A DNA stretch of 64,000 bases from Coniochaeta sp. PMI_546. Taxonomy: Eukaryota > Ascomycota > Sordariomycetes > Coniochaetales > Coniochaetaceae. The position numbers and the translations under genes are program-made. Location: positions 124,001-188,000 of the forward strand of contig MU271163.1 of the NCBI GenBank assembly GCA_021432605.1, given 5' to 3'. The notes below the pieces were generated by a model. The model was given only the letters and a program-made list of their open reading frames with translations, was not told the origin of the DNA and did no database searches. Within the stretch, counting starts at the first letter, position 1. Each line of letters opens with the position of its first letter. Of the stretch, positions 21,872-34,100 are shown piece by piece.

Positions 21872-22854
21872 TTTGGTTTTATACGAAGGTGATATGGCGA
21901 AAGAAGAGTTGATGTTATCTGGTATTTGGCCTGATGGTGAAAAGATGATGACAACGTGTTTGAGAAGCTCGTGGGGAACGCAAGATGAAGAGCGAATTCG
22001 GCAACGTAGGATAGCAGCCTTTTGGGACTTCCTTCTGTGGACAAAAGTGCGAGACGAGTTGGCAAGTCATTAATTAGTAGCTGAAGCTGTTGGTTTTACG
22101 TTTATATTAGGGTGGGGTAATATTTACGATCCTACGGCATCCCAAGGTATATTCAGAGCAGGTGATGGGGTGCCGTTGGTTGTTAATTAGGCAGCACAGC
22201 TTATGTAGATCCCATCGAGCATTAAAAGCGCGCGAACGGCACGGTAATGGAGTCGTGAAGCGATACCTCTGACCAACTCACTTTTTGCATACAGAAAGCA
22301 ACGGTACCTCTTGTTGGCACTGACGATCGACTCCAATGGTATGGTATCCAGCAGTCAAACTTAACTAACTTTTTGGTTAACGTGCTCGCCACTTTTGGGA
22401 GCTCAACCCCCCCTGGCTCAGCTTCGGCTTTACTTAATGTCAGCTTCCATCAGCTCTTATCAGCCTTCTTCCTTACTATAAAGGTAGTTGGGTAGTCAAG
22501 CTTCCTTAGTTGTCTTATTTCCTGTCCTAATACCTTGTACTAACCCGCTTCTAGTCCGCAGATATTCTTAGAGGTTGGGCTCTTGCTTGCGTTGAACAAT
22601 ATACTATATCACCGCCCTATTGACTTTGAGAGCAACTACTATCGATCAGGTTTTCCGTCACATGTAAGATTGTGTTGTTTTGACCTGCTAACGAGTGGAA
22701 AGGGTTAACATTCGGATGTTTGATTTGAAGTATAGGCAATCGCTGACTTCAATTGGGTCTCGATCACGTTCAGCAGGTGAGCGAGTGTAATAGCAACGTA
22801 CCCATACCCCTGAAAACCGACCATACAAGGACGCATGGGCGATGATCTCCAAGC
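21872..22854. other. Intergenic, about 1 kb
   Basis: No gene recognised. A plus frame at 21717-22073 overlaps the small orphan gene antisense and has no motif. Confidence 0.4.
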
Positions 22855-24075
22855 TTATACAGTGGTCCTACTGCCAACATCATCTTGAACAACCTCGCCC
22901 GTAGCAAGAAGACGCTGGCCCTTGGCAAGCGGCAGGGCTCGAGACGGTGGCCGTTCCCACTTTATGAAGCCTTTACCAGAGGAGATAAGGCTGCTGCGAA
23001 GTATTCCGTTTACCGGGAAGCGGGAATCTACCACCATCTCTGGTGGCATATGCAACTGAGGCCAGTCCAGAGGTTCTGCTGCTTTTGCGTAGTGGTTGAT
23101 CAATGTGTCGGATTTGGCTCTCTCCCTGACCCAATTGCTGAGAATCCGACGGAAATCCTCGACAGGGCCCTCAAGACGGACATTATTGTGTTTCTCCCAT
23201 CTTTGCTTCCTCATGATCTTAGACTGGTCCAACTCGTGAGGATAGAACTCTTGCCTGAAGCAGAACTCTCGCGTGATGATCTCATAGAGGGTGAATACCA
23301 CGAACTTGACATCGTTACGGTGCTTGTCGTATCTAAATGCACGCCGGTGGTCATTGTGGCCATCCCATCCGAGCTTGGCCCCGGAATTGAAGTCGAACAC
23401 CTGTATGCTATCTGTTTCGGGGTCGATGAGAAGATTCCAGGGGCATATATCGCCATGCATGATGCCCAGATTGAGGTTGAGAAAATCAACAGTCTAATGA
23501 GGACGGTTAGTGTAATTATCATCTTCAAGGACGCTTTGGAGACAGCGACCAAAACATGAGGGCCTCAGCTCATGGCTCATATATGTCTTGTCAAAGCACG
23601 AAAGTACAAACCTTGATTAGCTGCTCCAGATACTTCAGCTTGAAAAGTCGATCTTTGTTTACATGAAGCGTCTCCCCGGGGATATAGACAGTGGTGAATC
23701 CGACTACCCTGTCCACGCCATCAACAGCATCAACGACAAGCGCATCAAAGGGCACGATATTCGGGTGCGTAGGCATCCGCATAACGCAGTTGACCTCGTG
23801 CCAAAAGAGGGAAACATTTTTCTCCGTGATGTTGTATTTGAACACCACCTTTCGAGTCTCACCTTGCCGTGGTTTGTATCTCACCATGTCGACCTGAAGT
23901 CCGAGCCGGTCGATTTCTGTCAGATCGCGGCGGCGAACCGTAGGTACGTGCCTGGGGAAGTTGGTAAAGGAGTGTATCTACTGCACAGAGTGCAGTTCAA
24001 TATAACAGATAGGTCACGCAGCGCAGAATACACAAGTAGAGTCACTTTAACTGGTGAGAAACGCGGGCTTGACAT
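22855..24075 (-). CDS. Protein-kinase-like protein of a fungal accessory family
   Basis: Best model complement(22855..23493, 23612..23977, 24034..24075), 348 aa; introns 118 bp (donor GTTTGT) and 56 bp (donor GTGTAT). Visible kinase features are: beta-3 Lys in RKVVFKYNI; HEVNCVMRMPTHPNIVPFDALVVD around helix C and beta-4; catalytic loop MHGDICPWNLLID (HxDxxxxN with G for R); and metal-binding DFN in VFDFNSGAKLG in place of DFG. The N-lobe is short and no glycine-rich loop is obvious. The 5' exon is the weak part: without it the first in-frame ATG is at 23887 and the conserved-looking RRRDLTEIDRLGLQVD would be left out. The alternative is a gene decaying at its 5' end. Such proteins are abundant and lineage-specific in filamentous fungi; the substrate is unknown. 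Confidence 0.6.
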
Positions 24076-25099
24076 TGTTGATGACCTGCAGTCAGTCCTG
24101 GGACCTAGCTCTTATGTACGGCTGGATCATTCACACGTGACCCCTTTTCTCTAGGATCCTGTTATGTAATCCGTTCCAGTAAATCTTCGCCGAAAGCTTC
24201 TACTTTTCAATCATCTTTTGCTCGAAATCCCTAAATCGCGCCTGGCTGATGGTTGATTCCTCTTCCCACGAATTTTCGATGTTCAGAACAGCCCTTCATC
24301 TTATAGAGGACTGAAACTTTCCTTGTTGGATCCGTTTGTCAAGAAGCTCCACTCCTGGGTCCTCCGTAGACCTGGTACTCCTCCTCGAAGTCGTAGATCA
24401 GCCCGACACCTATGTCATCCGCAGCCTGCCACATAATATCTTAGTCAGTGAAGCCCATTCACTTCACGAGGTATACCACTGTCCTCTCCTGCTTCTTCTG
24501 AGGTTGCCTCCGCTTTCGCGACTTCCGTTTCGATTGCTCCCGCTTAGCAAGTAACTTCTCGGTCTCTCATATACCTTCTTCTTCATCCAATGCGGTAGAC
24601 AAGTGTGCTGATCCTTTATTGACTGGCTCCAGCTATTTGGGGGATTAAGCACCCATAAGTAGGTCTGGATAGATCATTTCCGATGGCGTAGTGAGTGTCC
24701 TCATGTCCTCCCTCTCACCGTTGGAGACACATTGGCTACTAGACGCTGTGATAATGTAACAGACAGTTATAGAGGTGTGCAAGGGCGTCATAAGAGTTCT
24801 CGATACGCCTTTCCTCTAGAGCGACGTAGAATACATCGCTGTAGACGTGCGCCGGCGCCGCATCCTCTCTCTCTCTGACATGCCCTGCCTATAGCAGTAC
24901 CCCATCCGTAAGGTTTGCGATATGGAGACGCCAAGGAACAGCAAGATGCATATGACGTGAACCCGTAATTACGGTGATAATCGGTACCAACGATGATAAG
25001 AGACGAGGAGGATGTAACTAATATGTGTTCCTGAGCGGCCTTCTCGACGTCAATAATTGGTGACAGCATTAAGCCGGCGTAAGATACGACCGAATCTGC
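24076..25099. other. Gene-poor stretch
   Basis: No intact gene. Minus frames at 24464-24652 and 24788-25303 are basic and motif-free; part of the latter may be the decayed 3' portion of the adjacent C2H2 pseudogene. Confidence 0.35.
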
Positions 25100-25690
25100 T
25101 TCAGTATTGACAGGACTAGGTTGGATAGAAAAATTGTGCTCACTCTCCAAATTTGTTCCTTCGTTTGACGCCATAGCAAAGATACTGGCTTCCTTGACCT
25201 TAAAACGGCGCCGGTTTTCTCTAGACAACCGCCCTCCAAAGGTACGAAGTTGTGCCTTGCTCGGTCGTGGCACAGAATTTCCGAGAAGTATAGCTGTGAA
25301 CATCTTGTAAATACTACCACAATCCCTGCTCCGACACGTGTGCCGTGGAACATTCGGGGTCAGGGCATGGAAGCCCGTCTATCTTCCCAATCTTGTCTAC
25401 GTACGTTATAAAGCAGTCGTTGATGTGCTTCTCCCAGCCACTGTGCTTGTGAGACCCGTAAAGCTTTCGGCTAGCAGGGATTCCTTTATTATGTCTGCAC
25501 TTTATGCATCTTCCGGAGCTGGCGGTTACTCGACGAAATATGGTGAAGTCGCGGCGAAGTGGGAGCTCGCGTTTGTCGAAATATGCCTGACAATGGCTTT
25601 GCCACGCCTCACGGCCACCCACTGCCTGGTTGCATATGAAGCACAAGCCAGCAAATCAACTACTCCTTCTGGTAGGTCATAGAAGATTGG
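25100..25690 (-). pseudogene. Relic of a fungal C2H2-type zinc-finger protein
   Basis: The minus frame from about 25646 encodes a Cys/His pattern typical of large fungal C2H2 proteins: CFICN..W..H, then PLRRDFTIFRRVTASSGRCIKC, then CPDPECSTAHVSEQGLW. Immediately after LW a TAG stop occurs, yet the same frame continues YLQDVHSYTSRKFC, which restores the expected L-x-D-x-H end of the finger. No credible intron removes the stop. Downstream traces shift frame (KVKEAS-like piece near 25200). No start codon or N-terminal part is visible. I read it as a decayed copy; the border positions are approximate. Confidence 0.55.
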
Positions 25691-26609
25691 AAGACATGTT
25701 TCCATCTGTCGTCAAGATCATACCTAAGTCGACCACACGTTAGCAATGAGAGCACAACATCGGTTATTTCTATGCTTACTTTTTGATCTCTTTTCAGATC
25801 TGTATTCGTATAACCGTATACCAGGCGTGTTAGCCATTAACAGCATCTCCGAAAAGCTTCGCCACGATGTTTGCCTAGGCTCTGACGCATTCATCAAGGT
25901 CTGGACATTACTTGACGACTAATTAAAGGTCAAAGGTTAGCTTGGGCACAGAACAAGGCCATTGTACAAGTTCTGGGCCACTCCAGTGAGTGGTGTGGTA
26001 CCGGGACCTTCTGAGAGCGCAGCCCCAGCTCAGCGCTTTAATTACCAAGCTTCATGCTTACCAGCGGGCATCAGTCCTGCACTTGTCAAAAACTGATCTA
26101 TTAGTGGTTTATTATCGACATGTAACAGCGGTAGCCATTGCTGGGCAGCTGGGTGAGGAGAACCTGAATTCACTTATGTCTTTCTGCTGAGGAGCCCGGC
26201 TCTGGTGAGTTAAAGCTCCTGGACATAGTATACTGTACTAACCAAACGCACCGGTAATGACATCAGATTACTGGAGTAAATAGAGTTTTAGACCTGCTGT
26301 GCCTTTAGAGTGAATGGAAATCCACGGGCCAAAGCAATGCCGATGAATCAGGAAGCCCAGTTGTCAAACTTATCCAATGAGAAGGGGGGTCTAAGTCTAC
26401 CAGATACTCATCAAACCCAAAGATTTTGCGCGGACTTTTCTGCTTTGCTCTTGCGTAAAATACCTTAGTGACCTAACATTCCGAATCTCTGACAACATCC
26501 ATCGTGAAACTCAAATATGTCGGCATGACCGCATACATCTTGCTGTCATTCCGTTCTATCCTCAGGTCGTGCCAGGCTTATTCCGATTGAGAGACGGAGT
26601 GAGTCAGCG
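25691..26609. other. Gene-poor stretch upstream of the phosphotransferase-like gene
   Basis: No coding feature recognised. The right end should hold the promoter of the plus-strand gene starting at 26610. Confidence 0.4.
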
Positions 26610-27622
26610 ATGGGTCAATCACGGTCGAAGCCAACTCTAGGGAATGCAACAGTGACCATGTCCACCAGGTCAAGGCAGCCACAAAATCTCATGTCAACAG
26701 CTAACGCCATCGTATGTGAGGCCCGACTGACTTTGGGGCATGGAATGCTAATCATATATCTACTTAGTCATCCCATCCATGTCAAAAGCCTGTCTTTCCT
26801 CTCGACGGAATTGATCTGAAGACTGTCTCAAATGAGCAGCTCGCGAAGTTATATGATACAGCGCCTGTGCTGTCATATCAGGGCGCCAAGATAGTCCGGA
26901 TATCAGAGACACTCGTCCTTAAGGGAGGTGGTAATGTAGCGCCGACTGAAGCTCAGAACGTGAAGTTTGCGGCCAGACAGACACATATCCGGATCCCCGA
27001 AGTTCATCGTGTTTTCCAGTGCAGCCTCCCGGAAGAGCCGATGCAAGATTCGTGTCTCATCGTCATGGATTATATCCCAGGCAGATCACTTGACCAGTGC
27101 TGGAGCTTTCTAGACGACGCGACACGGCACGACGTGGCCCTCCAGACGAGCACCATGATCGACTCTTTGCAGTCTATGTCACTCAATCACATGCCACCAG
27201 GACCCATCGGAGGTACGCCAGACGCCCCGTTTCGCGGTTGCTGGTTTTCTGACTACGGCGCAGGGCCGTTTGCGACGCTTCAGGACCTGGAAGACTGGTG
27301 CAATCACAAAATTGACGTGTGTCTTCGATTCAACCAGGCTGCTCCAAATACCCCGAGATTCGCATTTCGGGATGTCGTACTCACGCACCAGGACATTGCG
27401 CCGCGGAACCTAATCCTTGATCCTACAAACCAATTGTGGTTGATAGACTGGGCCCATGCGGGAATATATCCGAAGGGTTTCGAGCACGCAGCACTCGTGA
27501 AGCAATCCAGGAATCAGGAGTTTAGCAATATGGTGCTTTCGCATGTGGCGTCGAGCCACGATACTGAGATCAAGCAGCTTCTCAGCATCCAATATGGCCT
27601 CACAACAGCAGCTCTCCTCTAA
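26610..27622 (+). CDS. Aminoglycoside-phosphotransferase-like (APH family) kinase, possibly N-myristoylated
   Basis: Two exons, 26610..26711 and 26768..27622, 318 aa; 56-bp intron with donor GTATGT and acceptor CTTAG. Exon 2 alone lacks an ATG, so exon 1 is needed. The N-terminus MGQSRSKP fits the N-myristoylation pattern (Gly2, Ser/Thr near position 6, basic residues). After a low-complexity linker comes KLYDTAPVLSYQGAKIVRIS and VLKGGGNV (phosphate-loop strand and Lys region), EAQNVKFAARQTHIRIPEVHRVF, IVMDYIPGRSLDQCW, then the catalytic loop LTHQDIAPRNLILD (HxDxxxxN) and metal-binding LIDWAHAGIYP. These place it in the APH/choline-kinase-like fold. In fungi the family is large, mostly uncharacterised and not linked to antibiotic resistance. 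The substrate is unknown. Confidence 0.82.
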
Positions 27623-28931
27623 CAAGATGCGAATACTGCTTCTGACAGATGGTAGCGGCTGGCGTAAAAGGAAGAATATGAGATGGCATTTCGGGCAAGA
27701 CGGAGAAGATGGAGTGTCTATCGAGAAGTGTCGACCATGTGGTGGAGAGCTCATGGCACAGAAGCATCGAGATCGAGTAACTGGTTGGCTCTATCCAGGG
27801 CTCTGTGATCGGAAGAGATTGAGGCTCAAGAAGTGCATGGTCTCCTCCAAGACGGACTTCACTTACCACCTGGTGGTGCCAATGAATATTTTTCATCATT
27901 GCTCCAAGGCACCCGAGCGAAGTCACAAGACGTTGAGAATTGGCAGAAAGAGGGCTTCAACCATTACCAAGCTGGCTAGAGCAACGAATATCTACATATG
28001 ATAGGACTTCAACCTATAGCACTGCCGCGTAGAGCTTCGTACACCGAAGAGTTCTGGCGCAACGTTTTCTGAGATCATCTCCGCCCACGTGGGCAACGTC
28101 CGGTTAAATGGACCCGGATCACCCTACGAGTGCACTATATCTACTTAGGGTTATTGGCGTAAGGAGGAATGACCGGTGTTCAGAGGATGAGAGCAGCATG
28201 CCAAGGCTCGAGAGCAATCCATAACACATCCAACGAGCATTCCGAGCGTGACTCGCGTGATCCTCAACTGCGAAGTTCTGCTAGAGCAGCTTTCTACGTA
28301 ATGCGAATCAGCGATCAAGTTTGGTGAGGCCGTGCGGCGTTTGTGAGGGTGGCCAGGCCGTCTGTGCGTGCATACAAGCTGCTGCAGGATGACGATATGG
28401 CATATCTTCACTTGGCTTTTTGGAGAGAAGGCACTCTACACTAGCCACCACGACCATTGAACTTCTTGTCTCCCGTCTTTGAAGAGAGATCGTCGGACTC
28501 CGATTGGTACATACACATCTACATACATAGTAGGTGAAGAACACAGATAGCGGGAACCGTTGGTCAAGGCTTCAAGCCCACACAACCCCTGCGCGACCAT
28601 TCCCAGTGCAACATCTGCCCGCCCTTACAATGTCGCTTCTTCAATTGCTTGACCACAATATCCTATATTGCACTAACGTGCGTGTAGGTCTTGTGCGCAT
28701 CTACCTTACTCAACAGCTGTTGATCCATGGACCGTGCACACGGGTCGCGATCCCCTCCATCTCGACTTGGTGCGTCCGGTTATCGTCGCCCAAGCTTAAA
28801 AGACCTGCCCTCTGCCCTCCTCATCAGTGCTCTTATTTTTAGGTCGACCTTATGCCATATCAACTTGTAATGCTTTCTATTTTAGTTCTGTACCACTTCC
28901 ACCGTTACCCATATGATTAGCCTGACTCTCG
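27623..28931. other. Intergenic, about 1.3 kb
   Basis: 3' flank of the phosphotransferase-like gene and promoter of the Pth11-like gene. Several motif-free frames overlap on both strands; none is called. Confidence 0.4.
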
Positions 28932-30563
28932 ATGTCATCAGCAATGGATTTGAACTCGGATTGGGAGGATAAGAGGAGGCAAGATGGGCTCATCGCAACT
29001 GCGGTCGTGATGACCGTCATCGCTGGTAAAGAGCTCTTGGCTGCCAGTATCGCGGAAGCGCAGACTGACCAGCGTATCGGCGCACTCAGGGCTCTTTGTT
29101 ATTCTCCGATGCATCAGCCGCTTTGTCCTAATTCGAAACTCGGGGAAAGACGACTATTTGATCATCGGCGCCATGGTGAGTGCAGTAATGATGTGCCGAT
29201 GGTGGATGACTTGGATCAATTAACCTAGGGAACTGTAGATTCTCATCATTGGCTACGTGATCGACCTCTTCGTCATGAAGCACAATCACATAGGGTATCC
29301 AATGACTTTGCTGACACCGGAAAACATGACCTCCATGATCAAGGTGAGAGCTCCGGCACGGCACGATCGGAAAACCAAGATAGTCCTGACAAGTCGACAG
29401 ACAACGCTGGCAATACAACTGATGTATTACGCGATCGTGTGTTGTATCAAAACCTCCATACTCTTTACATACCTCCGCTTCGGTATGTCATGCGACGTTG
29501 TTGATGGAGCGATCCTATCCGAAGATGCTGACATCTGGTACTAGCCCTAACACGAACTTTTCGGATCCTTTGCGGTGTTACTATCGTCCTACACACAGTC
29601 TTCTTCTTCATCTGTTTTGTAGTCACCATTAGCCAGTGCCGGCCGCTTCACAGGATGTGGGACCTTACCAAGACCGAGCCTGGTACCTGCATCAACACCA
29701 CAGCCTTCTTTTACTGTTCGTACTCCCCTGTTACCTGGTACCACGGATATAGGAGCTCGCACTGACAAGCAAACCCATACATAGCGACATCCGCGTTCAA
29801 CATCATAACTGATATATGGATCCTGGGGCTTCCCATTCCTACGCTGCGATCCATCCAACGGCCAAACAGGGAGAAGATTGCCCTTTTCCTGATCTTCGGC
29901 GCCGGTGGGTTTGCCGCCATTAGCAGTGTCGTGCGTCTCCACACCATATACCGCTACACCGAGGCCACGGATCCGTTCAAAGAAAGCATCCTCGTTAATT
30001 TGTGGAGCATAATCGAGGTTTGCGTTGCTGTGGCATGCGCTAGCGTCCCGGCTTTGAAGCCGGTGTTCAGTCGGGGTCAAAGGATGAGATCCAGACGCGC
30101 AGCTGGTACGATCACTGGTGAGACGCGTGCGTCGGAGTCGAGATCTAGATCGCGCCTAATGAGCGTGAGCGGGCTTGGCAAGTGGCACATGAGGCTAGGC
30201 AGCAAAGACCTCACAGAGAGGTCCGGATCCGGGTCAGGGGACAGAGACGCAGCGGAGACAGAGAAGCAGATAGAGACAGCAAGTCCGTTGCCGCATGCCA
30301 CCCCTATCCCGCAGATGCAGCAGGCTATAATTCACGAAGACGCTAGACCAGGACCACGGCCGGTGCCGTTTTCGCCTCGACAGGGGTCATGGCTACGGGG
30401 GATGGACAGCTCTGATACAGACAGTAGCATGCTCGTGTTCACACCATTGACTCCGAGGACCATGGGGTACGCCGGTAAGGACGGTGGTCCCGGACCAAGT
30501 ATGCTCAGTGGGATGAGCAGTTCAGGGAGCACATTGATTTTGCAGAAGCCTAACAATAGTTAG
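28932..30563 (+). CDS. Pth11-like integral membrane protein (fungal rhodopsin-domain GPCR family)
   Basis: Six exons, 28932..29025, 29090..29175, 29239..29343, 29401..29482, 29545..29715 and 29785..30563, 438 aa; introns 57-69 bp, canonical. Seven hydrophobic segments follow a short N-terminus: GLIATAVVMTVIAG; DDYLIIGAMILIIGYVIDLF; IQLMYYAIVCCIKTSILF; ILCGVTIVLHTVFFFICF; STSAFNIITDIWILGLPIP; IALFLIFGAGGFAAISSVV; LWSIIEVCVAVACASVPAL. Family hallmarks are GKDDYLI, the C-x-P-L-x-x-W motif (CRPLHRMW) and DIWILGLPIP. There is no N-terminal CFEM domain. The ~170-residue C-terminal tail is Ser/Arg/Pro-rich and probably cytoplasmic. The family includes Magnaporthe Pth11, a surface-sensing receptor; most members have no known ligand. 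Confidence 0.88.
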
Positions 30564-31176
30564 TAATCGATGACGCGTTTGTGTCCATCAGGGTCTTCAA
30601 CAATACAAGTCCCTGAGTACTTGATACCTTGTGGTTCTCAATGTCAGATATTGCTACAGCCTGGTGTGGTTGATGACGCGGCAACTATTACCTAGCCTTG
30701 TCAAATGATGGAGACCAGCGGTTTTCGCTAGGCCAAGGAAGGCGTGACACAGAAGCCTCATGCACTGCCGTGAAAAATAATGTGCTCAGAATGTGCTTAG
30801 AAGCCTAAGCTGTGCGCGATACCCCATACCACGATTCAATCGCGAGTGACTGGCGTGCGTGAACCTTCCGGGGACCCCTGGATGACTAAGATACTGTCAA
30901 GCCACGTGGGACTCGACGCCCCACCATTCTCGTACCCCGCACCCTGTGGCTTGGGTGATATCGTTCCTTATCGGCGCCCAATGTTGATTTCTTGACGAAT
31001 TTTTTAAATTTCTGAAATTGTCCTTCATCTCTGTTCCTCCCATACTCCCGTTCACATTCTTCCTCACCTTCGAACACTCGCATATTGAGTGTGACCTAGG
31101 TTAGAGACACGTCATTCGTCCTACCAGCCGTTTTTCTTCTTGATACCCCGTATTTGCTGCTTTCAAAGTCTCAGTT
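30564..31176. other. Intergenic before Kap123 gene
   Basis: 3' flank of the Pth11-like gene and promoter/leader of the karyopherin gene. Pyrimidine-rich near 31020-31175, as expected for a strong fungal leader. No gene seen. Confidence 0.45.
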
Positions 31177-34100
31177 ATGGACGGCGCAAAGCTTGCGGCT
31201 CTCCTAAAGGAGAGTCAAACTCGTGAGTTACCTTTCTCCCCCTTACCATGCTGATTACTGGCTTGGCTGTGTGGCATCCGCTAATATGACTCCCTTCACT
31301 AGCTGATACTCAGAAGATCAAGGCTATTACCGCAGAGCTTCAAAAGAACTACTACGCCCACCCTCAATCAGTGCTTCTCCTGATCGAGGTCACAATAACC
31401 AACGCCGACTATGGCGTGCGGCAGCAGGCAGCAGTCCAGGCTGCAAGGCTAGTAGACAAACACTGGAGAGCCCTCCCAAAGGAACAGAAGGCTGCTGTTC
31501 GTCAGCATCTTGTTGAGGCGACAATGAAGGAGCAAGATGCCAAGTGTCGGCACGCCGAGTCCCGTGTCATCGCTGCCATCGCAAACCTAGACCTCGCAGA
31601 CGGAGAGTGGCCTGACCTGCTCCCTGCCCTCTTCAACCTTGCCGTCAATGGCGAGGTTGCTCAGCGTGAGGTCGCCTCCTACATCATCTTCAGCATCTTG
31701 GAGGCTAGCCCTGCTACCTTCGAGAACGACCTGCAGAAGCCTTTCGAGCTCTTCAGCCACACCATCCGAGATGCGCAGAGTGCCGATGTTCGCATCAACA
31801 CTATGATGTCTATCGGCCCTCTTCTTATGCTCATAGAGCCCGAGGACGATGAGGCCTCCGTAAAGGCGCTCCACAGTCTCATTCCCGCCATGGTCGATGT
31901 GTTCAAGTCCTGTGTTCAAGCGCAGGATGAGGAGAAGACCCAGCAGGCATTTGAAGTGTTCCAGCAGTTTTTGGCCTACGAGTCCCAACTCCTCGGCCCT
32001 TATCTCAAAGACCTTGTCCAGCTCATGATCGACCTTGCTGCCAACACGGATGCTGACGATGACGTCCGTTCGCAAGCACTCTCGTTTCTTGCACAGACGG
32101 TGCATTACCGCCGCATGAAGGTTCAGGCCATCAAGGACATGGGCTCGCAACTGACTCTCAAGAGCATGGTCATCTTGACCGAGATCGACGACGACGAAGA
32201 TGACGAGGATATGACCCCTGCACGCTCAGCGCTAGCCCTGCTCGACGCACTCGCAAACGACCTTCCCCCTCGGCAAGTCCTTGTCCCCTTGCTGGAAGCT
32301 TTCCCGAAGTTCGCCACTTCCCAGGAGCCTGGCTACCGGAAGGCGGGTATTTTGGCTCTCGGAAACTGTGTTGAGGGAGCACCCGACTTCGTGTCCTCGC
32401 AGATCAAGCCGATTCTGCCCCACGTCATCAATCTTCTGAACGATTCTGATGCCGGTGTCCGCCATACTGCCTTGGTTGGATTGGCAAGGCTGGCTGAAGA
32501 TATCGCTGAGGACTTGGCAACGGAGCACGAGGCTTTGATGACAGCACTGGCAAGAAATCTCCAGGCTGCCATGGCCGAGACGTCCGATCCTAAGCAGGTC
32601 AAGAAGAACATTGGAATCATTCGATCTGTTTGCGGTGCCCTTGACTCATTATCCGAGGGCCTCGAGGCCGACGTCATGAAGCTGTATGCTGGTGAGCTCG
32701 TTGGCAACATTGGCATTCTTGTCAACCACGAGGACTTCAAGGTCAAGATAGCAGCTGCCGGTGCTCTGGGAGCTATCGCCGGCTCTCTAGGTGAAGAGTT
32801 CAAGCCGTACTTCGAGAAGACCATGCAGGCTCTCGGGGGCTACCTCGTCGTCAAGGATACTGAGGAAGAGCTTTCTCTGCGCAGCGGGGTCTGTGATGCC
32901 CTTGGACGTATCGCTACATCCGTCGGTCCCGAGATGTTCCAGCCCTATGTCATGGATTTGATGAAGTCCAGCGAAGAGGGGCTAAGACTCGATAACTCCA
33001 GACTCCGTGAGAGCAGTTTCATACTGTGGAGCTCGCTTGCTAAGGTCTATGGCACTGAGTTCAGGCCGTTCCTTGATGGCGTCTTCACTGGGCTCTTTGA
33101 GAGCCTCGACCTCGAGGAGGACGAAATCACTCTCAAACTGACCGAAGACGAGAAGGCCATCATCGGCACTGATGAGGAGATCATCACCGCAGGCAAGAGG
33201 ATAAAGGTCCGTCAAGCAGGTGACGAGGAGGATGAGAACCTCATGGGCGACGAAGATGACGACGACTGGGAAGATGCCGCGGTGCCAGCCGAAGCGTATG
33301 AGAAGGAAGTTGCCATCGAGGTCCTTGGAGATGTCATCACCAATGCATGTGGCGGTGAGGAGGTCTCGAAGTACCTCGAGAAAGCGGTCGAGAAGATTGC
33401 GCCCCTGGCAGAGCACTCTTATGAAGGCTGCCGCAAGGCTGCCATCTGCACGCTGTGGCGCGCGTATGCTCGTGTCTGGCAGCTGATGGAAGAGCAGACT
33501 GGCACCAGCTGGGAGCCTGGTTTCCCTCCAAAGCAAACACCAACCCCGGCACTGGTGAAGCTCGGAGAGATCGTCGCCAGCGCTACTCTGCAGATGTGGT
33601 CTGAGGAGAGCGATCGGTATGTACCACCTCTATTTTCTACTTTCCAGTCTCTCGTCGACCAACATGATGAACAACTTCACGTTATACCCAGCTCACTCAG
33701 ACGCATTTCTGCGGATGCTGAGAACGCGTAATTTATCTACTCCTGATTCTAGTTGACACTACTTCGTTTTATTTGCAGTAGCTTGGAATGAATACTGGGC
33801 TGACAAGTCATAGGTCCGTTGTCACGGAAGTTAACAGAAACGTGGCCGCGACTCTGAAGGCGAGCGGGCCGGCTATCCTCGCTCAGGAGGACATGCTTAC
33901 GCAATGCGTCACCGTCATCGGCACTATCATCACCCGGTCGCATCCTTGCCAGCAGGATCTAGGCGACGACGACGAGGAGCAGGAGGTTGAAGGTACTTCT
34001 GAATACGACTGGCTCGTTATTGATACGGCCCTTGATGTCGTCATTGGTCTGGCCGCTGCCATGGGTCCTGCCTTCGGTGAGCTTTGGAAGATCTTTGAGA

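Noticed and set aside
22885-23559. Plus-strand open frame of 224 codons
   Set aside because: Antisense to the kinase-like gene, whose catalytic motifs are on the minus strand.
31587-32150. Minus-strand 187-codon frame inside Kap123
   Set aside because: Antisense shadow of HEAT-repeat coding sequence, no motif.
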